Source: an uncultured Saprospiraceae bacterium
Lineage (GTDB): Bacteria; Bacteroidota; Bacteroidia; Chitinophagales; Saprospiraceae
Assembly: GCA_937967535.1 (NCBI GenBank)
Contig: CALCMV010000168.1
Span: 1-11,513 of the forward strand
DNA length: 11,513 nt
Direction: 5' to 3'
The first letter of the stretch is position 1. Each line of letters opens with the position of its first letter. Below the pieces are notes generated by a model. It did not search any database. It had not been told where the DNA came from and saw nothing but the letters and a program-made list of their open reading frames with translations. Made by a program: the position numbers and the translations under genes. Shown piece by piece: positions 6,439-11,513 of this stretch.

Positions 6439-6554
6439 TGAGTAGATGAATAAATGATAAAATGAGTAAATGTTTTTACACTTGAGTTTATTGATTCATT
6501 AAAACATTATTTCATTTCAAATTTACTCATTTATTCATCTACCCATTTACTCAT
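6439..6554. repeat. Inverted pair of octamer quartets between the convergent operons
   Basis: The left arm is four 8-base words in phase: TGAGTAGA, TGAATAAA, TGATAAAA and TGAGTAAA (6439-6470). Read on the minus strand, the right arm is TGAGTAAA, TGGGTAGA, TGAATAAA and TGAGTAAA. Sixteen bases pair perfectly (6442-6457 with 6527-6542), and an alternative pairing of 11 bases exists (6462-6472 with 6544-6554). TTGGCAAA (6406-6413) and TTTGCCAA (6557-6564) form an outer inverted pair. The structure lies between the + terminator and the end of the minus operon, so only minus-strand read-through is likely to transcribe it. Confidence 0.8.
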
Positions 6555-6565
6555 CTTTTGCCAAA

Positions 6566-6579
6566 AACGCGCAAGCGTT
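6566..6579 (-). terminator. Weak terminator candidate for the paralogue operon
   Basis: On the minus strand AACGC and GCGTT form a 5-base stem with a TTGC loop, and the T run continues for three bases past the stem (GCGTTTTTGG). It lies about 30 bases past the stop of the FGE-sulfatase gene, a suitable place. The stem is short and the U-tract brief, so it may be inefficient and act together with the octamer inverted repeat that follows at 6439-6554. Confidence 0.35.
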
Positions 6580-6609
6580 AAAAATGTAGATACCAATTTA
6601 AGATACCTC

Positions 6610-9174
6610 TCAATCATTCACCACACACCGAAATCCCAAATTATTGCTGCTATAAGTCGGATAATACCAACTGCGATGCGATACGCGACAGGGTTGTGCT
6701 TCTTCCGTCCATGCACCGCCTTTGAGTACGCGCTTGGAGCCGCTTGAAGGTCCTTTTTCCGGTGAAGTCTTTTTGGCGTAGTGTTTTTCTTTGTACCAAT
6801 CGGCGCACCATTCCCATACATTGCCACTCATATCGTACAAGCCGTAGCCATTTGGTCGGCGGCTACTCCTGACGGGGCAGATTTGGCGGGTATTTTCATA
6901 ATAACAAGCTACATCATTTGGGTTGCTGCTACCTGCATACTTGTGCGTAGTGCCTCCGCGTGCGGCATATTCCCATTGGGCTTCGGTGGGCAGGCGGTAT
7001 TTTTTGCCCGTTTTTTCGCTCAACCACAAGCAATACGAAATCGCGCCATACCAAGTGACTTTGACGACGGGTTGGTATTCTTTGCCGGGCTTGGAGTGGT
7101 ATACGTCCTCTTGGAGTACAATGCCGGATGCAGCGTGTTCTAAATCTAACCAATCCTTTGTCCCCTTGTGTTTTTTCTTTTCATTTAGGAAAACGCAGTA
7201 TTGAACATTCGTGATTTCGTAGCGACTCATGCGGAAACCATCCAAGGTGACTTTGTGTGCGGGTTTTTCATCGCTATTGCAATTCTTATCTCCTGCGGTA
7301 CAACCCATTGTGAATGTACCTGCCGGAATGTTCATCATTTTAGGCAATTTGAGAGGTGTGGCGGATAATTTTCCACTAGGTTTGTTTAATGACTGAGAAG
7401 GCGGTGGCGGTGGCAGCTCTACGATTTTCTCTTGCACTTTATCCGCTTGAATGCCTTGTGTACCGGCTTTAAATTTGATTTGCAAACCATCTGTCAATAT
7501 AAAATACATGTCCAACTCACCGATGTTTGTTCGGTTATTGACATCTATATAGCGAATGTCTTTGAAACGTCCTCCTTTACTCCAATTACCTTGTTTTTTC
7601 GTCCATTTGAGTGGTACAAAGGCATATTTGCCATAATGCATTTTGCTCTCTGCAATCATTACCTTCTCATTATTATAATAAGCATACCAATTGCCGTCAT
7701 TACCTCGTTCGATGTCAAATTTTCCTGCGGTTTTTGAACGGTCATAGCGGCTCATCACATAGGCAGTTTCTCTATTGTATCGTTCTTTTTCGGCTACTAA
7801 TTCTAGATATTGGGCTGTGAATTGAACGGGTTTATCACGCTTGTAGGCGATTTCTTTGTTTGTGAGTCTTGAGACTACTACGGTGTTATCCACTCGCTTT
7901 GCATGTACTTTGAGTGATTCAGAAAAATTATCTATAACCTTGTCTTTCAGCAAATTATCCGTCGAATTAGCTTGGGTAAAATCTTCAAGCAATTGAATAT
8001 TTTTAAAATATACATCAAGTTCCTGCCCCACCAAAGTCCACATAAATTCTCCGCTAATTTTGCATAGCTCTTGCCTTGAAGGGTTTTGAATCAGTGCAAG
8101 CATCGTACCCGAAGAATCACTGGTGAAAGTGAGCGTTTTTTTAATGTTGCCCGATTGTACAGCATCCCAAGTACCGATAATGTCATACTTTTGAACATCT
8201 TTAAAATAATCAATATTGCTATATTCTATAATGGTTGTTGTTGCAAATTTATTATCATCCGAGGGCATATGCCGACAGACCCGCAGCCCAAAAATGACAA
8301 GCACAAGCAATACCCACAACCAATAATTTGATTTTTCGTTGGTGGTTTCGGTACGTTTTCCCAAAAGATAGTCGTCGATAAGTGGCAATAATCCTTTAGA
8401 ATAATCGTCATTGCGGATTTTAATATCAATTTGGGCAGCATCGCGCAAGGTGATGAGTGATTCGCGCTCAATATCTCTGAATTTTCTTTCTGTATGAAAA
8501 ATACTCGCGATGACATTGTGTGCAAAATTGCCGTATTGACGCTGCAAACCTTCAAATTCTTGCGGCAGCAATTTCATTAAATTGGCATAATACAAATCAA
8601 CGTATTCGCGCAATTCTTTGTGTAGTTTAATTTTCGGAAATTCGACGGGAGGCATGGCTTCGAGTGCTACATCCGCTTTTTCTACAAATTGACTGAGGTG
8701 GCGATATGCCTTTTGATGCGCCTCGCCTCCCCACGAATCGGGCAGGTGAAACTTGGAAGATTGTAAATTCTGTAGGTCTTCCAATGCCTCAAAACTCTTA
8801 TTTTCTACCAAGCCGTACACCATTTTGTCATAGGCAGGAATAAACCATTGTCCTATCCAATCGCGATAAGAGGTGTCCCAAAAATCTTCCCAGTTTTTTT
8901 CTTGTTCAAAAAAGCCAATATCTCCTTTTTCGATGAAATTTAACAAGGATTTATTCTGATACAAACGCAAATGAAAGTCCGGTCTATCTTTCAGCAAATC
9001 AAAGGCTTGTATGATGTCATTTTTATCGTAAGATTTTCCATCAATATCAATAACAGGACTTTGGTTGAGGTCAAATTGGAGCATCAACTCCTTCTTCCAA
9101 CGTTTTAATCCGTCGGCGGTGAGTACGTGCGTATTGCGCGTGGGTAATAGGTGGAATGGACTGGTGTATTTCAT
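6610..9174 (-). CDS. Inner-membrane protein: paralogue domain, TM helix, lipocalin-like region, FGE-sulfatase fold
   Basis: This 854-residue protein has no signal peptide. Residues 1-275 are the domain shared with the two genes upstream (MKYxSPF at the start, KRWKKE at 24-29, YDKND at 49-53, QWFIPxYD at 109-116). A membrane helix spans about 283-300 (WLWVLLVLVIFGL), predicting an N-in, C-out topology. Residues 330-390 resemble a lipocalin-like strand set (IIGTWDA, then GEFMWTLVGQELDVYF). Residues 485-570 are beta-rich and unassigned. After a Pro-rich linker (587-611) an FGE-sulfatase domain fills 613-854: IPAGTFTMG, RYEITNVQYCVFL, VVKVTWYGAISYCLWL, YRLPTEAQWEYAARGG, YGLYDMSGNVWEWC, RVLKGGAW and NLGFRC. 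The two copper-binding Cys of true formylglycine-generating enzymes are not conserved (by eye Ala and Val occupy those positions), so formylglycine synthesis is unlikely. A binding or other role for the C-type-lectin-like fold is more probable. It is the last gene of the operon, behind a MITE-like insertion. Confidence 0.9.
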   Translation of the reverse strand: MKYTSPFHLLPTRNTHVLTADGLKRWKKELMLQFDLNQSPVIDIDGKSYDKNDIIQAFDLLKDRPDFHLRLYQNKSLLNFIEKGDIGFFEQEKNWEDFWDTSYRDWIGQWFIPAYDKMVYGLVENKSFEALEDLQNLQSSKFHLPDSWGGEAHQKAYRHLSQFVEKADVALEAMPPVEFPKIKLHKELREYVDLYYANLMKLLPQEFEGLQRQYGNFAHNVIASIFHTERKFRDIERESLITLRDAAQIDIKIRNDDYSKGLLPLIDDYLLGKRTETTNEKSNYWLWVLLVLVIFGLRVCRHMPSDDNKFATTTIIEYSNIDYFKDVQKYDIIGTWDAVQSGNIKKTLTFTSDSSGTMLALIQNPSRQELCKISGEFMWTLVGQELDVYFKNIQLLEDFTQANSTDNLLKDKVIDNFSESLKVHAKRVDNTVVVSRLTNKEIAYKRDKPVQFTAQYLELVAEKERYNRETAYVMSRYDRSKTAGKFDIERGNDGNWYAYYNNEKVMIAESKMHYGKYAFVPLKWTKKQGNWSKGGRFKDIRYIDVNNRTNIGELDMYFILTDGLQIKFKAGTQGIQADKVQEKIVELPPPPPSQSLNKPSGKLSATPLKLPKMMNIPAGTFTMGCTAGDKNCNSDEKPAHKVTLDGFRMSRYEITNVQYCVFLNEKKKHKGTKDWLDLEHAASGIVLQEDVYHSKPGKEYQPVVKVTWYGAISYCLWLSEKTGKKYRLPTEAQWEYAARGGTTHKYAGSSNPNDVACYYENTRQICPVRSSRRPNGYGLYDMSGNVWEWCADWYKEKHYAKKTSPEKGPSSGSKRVLKGGAWTEEAQPCRVSHRSWYYPTYSSNNLGFRCVVND

Positions 9175-9192
9175 TTTAAGATTAATGGTATT

Positions 9193-9350
9193 TTAGAGCA
9201 TGTTTAAATTTTTTCTGCCTGATAACCAACATTTTATGAACTTGGCTTCACATCAAATCGGTCATTTATCCCGATAAACTCCCTCTTTGATGTCTCACCA
9301 AAACCATAAACTGTTGATTATCAGTTTGAAAAAATTTAAACATGCTCTTA
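9193..9350. mobile_element. MITE-like palindromic element with TTA target duplication
   Basis: The element spans 9196-9347 (152 bp). Its ends are perfect 20-base inverted repeats beginning GAGCATGTTTAAA and ending in TTTTTTC, and similarity between the two halves continues with scattered mismatches (CTGATAA, CAACA, TTTATG, ACATCAAA) almost to the centre near 9271. Both ends are flanked by a direct TTA (9193-9195 and 9348-9350), a 3-bp duplication of the kind made by some IS5-family groups. No coding frame is present, so it would need a transposase in trans. It lies between two operon genes. Removing it with one TTA leaves a normal 27-base gap, which supports insertion into a pre-existing operon. 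Transcribed, it would fold into one long hairpin. Confidence 0.8.
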
Positions 9351-9356
9351 GACAAT

Positions 9357-10262
9357 CTACATACGACTTATAAAGTTAAGCAATCTAATGAGTAATATCA
9401 ACAACAACAAAAATATAAGACCGGCACTCAAGTCTTTTGACCAACTCTGGCTTTGATATGCTTCAATATCTTCTAATAGACTTTTCGAGTATTTGTCGTC
9501 ATCAATAGCAACACTTATTCTGGCAGCTTCCGCAACACTTCTAAGACTTTGTTTTTCAAACTCCTTGAATGCTCTTCTTCCATTGAATGCGATAATAATG
9601 ATATTGTATGAAAAATCGCTATATTCTCTACGAAGATATTCAAAGTTATCCGGCAGAATATTGAGCACATTGGCATAATGCACATCAAGGTATTGATGAA
9701 TTTCCGGTTTAAATTTCACCTTTCTATCTCTGGGAATAAATATGCCTTCAAGTGCAAATTCTGCTCGTTGAATAAGCGTTTTAAACACACGATGCGTCTT
9801 TACGAGGGCTTGGTCTTGCCATTCTTCGGGCAGTTGGAAATCAGAGACACTTAGCCTTTGGAGTCTCTTTAGCGTGTTGCGATTTTTTACTTCTGTAATT
9901 CGACATATCATGCTATCATACGCCGGAATAAACCATTGTGCTACCCAATTTCGATATGCTATATCTTCAAAATCTGCCCAGTTTTTTTCTTCATCAAAAA
10001 AATCAACATTCTTATATTCGAGAAAATCCAAAAGTGACTGATTTTGGTATAATCGCCAATGATATTCCGGTTTATCTTTCAGCTTATCAAAGGTTTGTAG
10101 AATATCATTTTTGTCGTATTCTTTTTGGTTAATGTTGATAGTTGTACTTTGATTGAGGTCAAATTGGAGCATAAATTCCTTCTTCCAACGTTTTAATTTA
10201 TCGTCGGTCAATGCGCTTGCATTGCGCCCTTCCAAGAGGTGAAATGGGCTATTGTATTTCAT
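9357..10262 (-). CDS. Second paralogue: shared N-terminal domain with C-terminal membrane anchor
   Basis: This 301-residue protein has no signal peptide. Residues 1-275 align without gaps to the neighbouring paralogues: shared landmarks such as LKRWKKE (23-29), YDKND (49-53), HWRLYQN (68-74), QWFIP (109-113) and YSK (258-260) keep identical numbering. Residues 279-297 are a single hydrophobic helix (AGLIFLLLLILLIRLLNFI) and the protein ends four residues later, so it is a tail-anchored inner-membrane protein with a cytoplasmic domain. The start ATG overlaps the stop of the upstream paralogue by 4 bases (ATGA on the minus strand), implying translational coupling. It lacks everything that follows the membrane helix in the third paralogue, and its stop lies 6 bases from the MITE-like element and its TTA, so it may be a shortened copy. 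The domain is not one I recognise. Confidence 0.88.
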   Translation of the reverse strand: MKYNSPFHLLEGRNASALTDDKLKRWKKEFMLQFDLNQSTTININQKEYDKNDILQTFDKLKDKPEYHWRLYQNQSLLDFLEYKNVDFFDEEKNWADFEDIAYRNWVAQWFIPAYDSMICRITEVKNRNTLKRLQRLSVSDFQLPEEWQDQALVKTHRVFKTLIQRAEFALEGIFIPRDRKVKFKPEIHQYLDVHYANVLNILPDNFEYLRREYSDFSYNIIIIAFNGRRAFKEFEKQSLRSVAEAARISVAIDDDKYSKSLLEDIEAYQSQSWSKDLSAGLIFLLLLILLIRLLNFISRM

Positions 10263-11263
10263 AATTTTACGGTTGATGGCAGACGGTGGATGGTGGACGG
10301 CGTTTTTTGGGGTGCATGATATTCGATAAATTTTTCTTCTTTGGGAGAATCATTATTGCATCCGCCGATTTTTGCAATGGCTCCAAAAAGCAAGGCAAAA
10401 ATCAATAGCAGTAGCGGTCCACTCAATCCCCACTTGTCAATTTTACCCAAAAATTTATTGTACCACATATCAGATAAAAGTTCCTTAGAGAAATTGTCAT
10501 TACGAATCCTGACATCAATCTTCGCGGCTTTTTTGAGCAATTTTAAAGTGTTTTTCTCAATCGTATCATGGTCTCTCGCTTGGTCGAATACCTCTGCGAT
10601 GACATTATGAGCAAAAGCACCGTAATCCTCGCGTATCTCTGCGAAGTTTTTGGGCAAAATACACAGCATTTCAGCATAATACTCGCTCAAAAAAGGCTCA
10701 ATTTCGGGGTTTAGCGTCACCTTATCGCCTTTGACAATCGGCTTATCGTTCAGTATATTTTCTGCCTGTTTTACATAATGCGTGTAGGCGCGATAGCTTG
10801 ATTGAGAGGCTTCATCTTGCCATTCCTGCGGGAGTACAAAACCACAGGTCAGCAGATTTTCTAAGGCTCTGACTGCTCTACGATTTGGCGTATTCGTCGC
10901 ATTTGCCAACATATAATCATACATCGGAATAAACCATTGTGCCAACCAATTTCGGTACTCGACATCCTCAAAATCTACCCAAGCTGTCTTATCAAAAAAG
11001 AAATCCGTTTTTCCTTTTTCGATAAAATCCAACAAGGTTTTATTTTGATACAATCGCCAATGATATTCGGGCGTATATTTCAGATTATCAATAGCTTGTA
11101 GTACGTCATTCTTATCGTATTCTTTTTGGTTAATGTTGATTGTCGTGCTTTTTTTAAGGTCAAATTGAAGCAATAGTTCCTTCTTCCAACGCTTTAATTC
11201 GTCGTTGGTCAATGCGCCTGAGTCGCGCTGTGGTAGTAAATAGAACGGACTATTATATTTCAT
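10259..11263 (-). CDS. First paralogue: shared N-terminal domain, membrane helix, short tail
   Basis: This 334-residue protein starts MKYNSPFYLL like its paralogues and keeps the same residue numbering through FSK at 258-260. By eye the first 110 residues are about two thirds identical to the second paralogue. A membrane helix lies at about 279-298 (GLSGPLLLLIFALLFGAIAKIG). The short outer tail (CNNDSPKEEKFIEYHAPQK) still resembles the start of the outer part of the third paralogue (PSDDNKF...IIEYSN), then ends in residues encoded by a heptamer word array (10272-10299), so it looks like a truncated relative. Its stop overlaps the next start by 4 bases. The leader ATCTTAAATG is nearly the same as that of the third paralogue (ATCTTAAAATG), which fits tandem duplication. 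The domain family is unknown to me. A possible 51-codon frame ends 9 bases upstream. Confidence 0.88.
   Translation of the reverse strand: MKYNSPFYLLPQRDSGALTNDELKRWKKELLLQFDLKKSTTININQKEYDKNDVLQAIDNLKYTPEYHWRLYQNKTLLDFIEKGKTDFFFDKTAWVDFEDVEYRNWLAQWFIPMYDYMLANATNTPNRRAVRALENLLTCGFVLPQEWQDEASQSSYRAYTHYVKQAENILNDKPIVKGDKVTLNPEIEPFLSEYYAEMLCILPKNFAEIREDYGAFAHNVIAEVFDQARDHDTIEKNTLKLLKKAAKIDVRIRNDNFSKELLSDMWYNKFLGKIDKWGLSGPLLLLIFALLFGAIAKIGGCNNDSPKEEKFIEYHAPQKTPSTIHRLPSTVKL
10272..10299 (-). repeat. Heptamer quartet inside the last codons of the first paralogue
   Basis: On the minus strand four 7-base words lie in phase: CGTCCAC, CATCCAC, CGTCTGC and CATCAAC (consensus CRTCNRC). They encode most of the final residues PSTIHRLPST and end 9 bases before the stop. 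The consensus is close to the AGTCCGC word at 2272-2360, and the number of units (four) is the same. No opposite-orientation partner lies nearby. The array appears to have fixed the C-terminus of this protein by supplying its last codons. Confidence 0.6.
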
Positions 11264-11272
11264 TTAAGATGA

Positions 11273-11428
11273 TTACCTTCTTCTTAAAATAAGCAAAAGA
11301 ATTTTCAACATGACGAGTATAATCCGAGCAGTTTGCCCTTTACGATGACTTCGAAATTCTTTAATTTGGTTTAATAAGGGAAGTCGCAACAAATAATCTA
11401 CCCAAACTACTCGTTCTTTTTCGCTCAC
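11273..11428 (-). CDS. Possible 51-residue membrane microprotein starting with GTG
   Basis: On the minus strand a frame starting at a GTG (11426-11428) runs 51 codons to a TAA at 11273-11275, ending 9 bases before the first paralogue. An in-frame TGA lies just upstream (TTG at 11438-11440 is the only other start between them). The product begins MSEKERVVWVDYLLRL, has a basic middle (EFRSHRKGQ) and ends in a hydrophobic stretch (ARIILVMLKILLLILRRR) that could be one membrane helix with a positive tail. Spacing and direction fit the first gene of the operon. Against this, no ATG or ribosome binding site is present, and the start overlaps sequence with a repeat-like look, so it could be the remains of an interspersed repeat or of a broken gene. 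Confidence 0.33.
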   Translation of the reverse strand: MSEKERVVWVDYLLRLPLLNQIKEFRSHRKGQTARIILVMLKILLLILRRR

Positions 11429-11513
11429 TCTGCGTTGCAAAAATGGTCATCCCGAATGCTTTCGGGACTCACATTTTCGCGCCTTGATTGAACAAAAAAT
11501 AACATCGCATTTT
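11429..11513. other. Sequence upstream of the paralogue operon with a CCCGAA hairpin
   Basis: TCCCGAA (11450-11456) and TTCGGGA (11461-11467) form a perfect 7-base stem with a TGCT loop. It is of the same style as the palindrome at 1615-1632 and of a type often dispersed in Bacteroidota genomes. It lies 22 bases from the GTG of the possible microprotein. No U-tract follows on either strand. The rest to the end of the window has no recognisable gene or promoter box. Confidence 0.45.

Noticed and set aside
6052..6609. DGR template repeat for the FGE-fold gene
   Set aside because: I compared this gap by eye with the gene's 3' end and found no similar stretch. No reverse transcriptase is in the window.
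6610..9174. True formylglycine-generating enzyme or sulfatase activator
   Set aside because: The Cys pair expected near the end of the domain is not present in the aligned segment QPCRVSHRS, and no sulfatase gene is nearby.

Overview
The window looks like a chromosomal segment of a member of the Bacteroidota. Supporting signs are a Bacteroidota-type outer-membrane lipoprotein family, secreted caspase and metzincin proteins with Thr-rich linkers, AT-rich gene-free stretches, A-rich rather than Shine-Dalgarno leaders, and a low-to-moderate GC content. No rRNA, tRNA, CRISPR array or full insertion sequence is visible.

Layout: (1) 1-228, the tail of an unidentified gene on +, meeting a minus-strand lipoprotein gene (376-1230) at a hairpin terminator. 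(2) 1231-2385, more than 1 kb without a gene, holding several short tandem-word repeats, including 13 perfect copies of a heptamer. (3) 2386-6051 on +, two secreted proteins: an M43-like metzincin with a DUF4384-like C-terminus, then a MORN-repeat/Ig-like/caspase protein. A hexamer inverted repeat lies between them. A strong terminator lies about 260 bases past the second gene. (4) 6610-11263 on -, a convergent operon of three paralogues that share an apparently ungapped, roughly 260-residue N-terminal domain followed by one membrane segment. The first two stop just after the membrane segment. The third continues into a lipocalin-like region and an FGE-sulfatase fold. A 152-bp MITE-like palindrome with TTA target duplications sits between paralogues two and three. 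A possible 51-codon gene precedes the operon.

How the genes may work together: the + pair would act outside the cytoplasm, one a predicted zinc protease and the other a predicted caspase-type cysteine peptidase. DUF4384 domains are often fused to or next to caspases, so the pair is a plausible unit. The minus operon encodes cytoplasmic sensor-like domains tethered to the inner membrane, one of which projects a C-type-lectin-like FGE fold outward. Caspase and FGE-sulfatase domains often share bacterial neighbourhoods, but a functional link between the two operons here is inference.

The most unusual structural signal is a recurring class of element. Near-fixed-period words of 6, 7 or 8 bases, commonly four in a row and often present as inverted pairs, sit at or next to almost every gene boundary. 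The word differs at each site while the architecture is kept.
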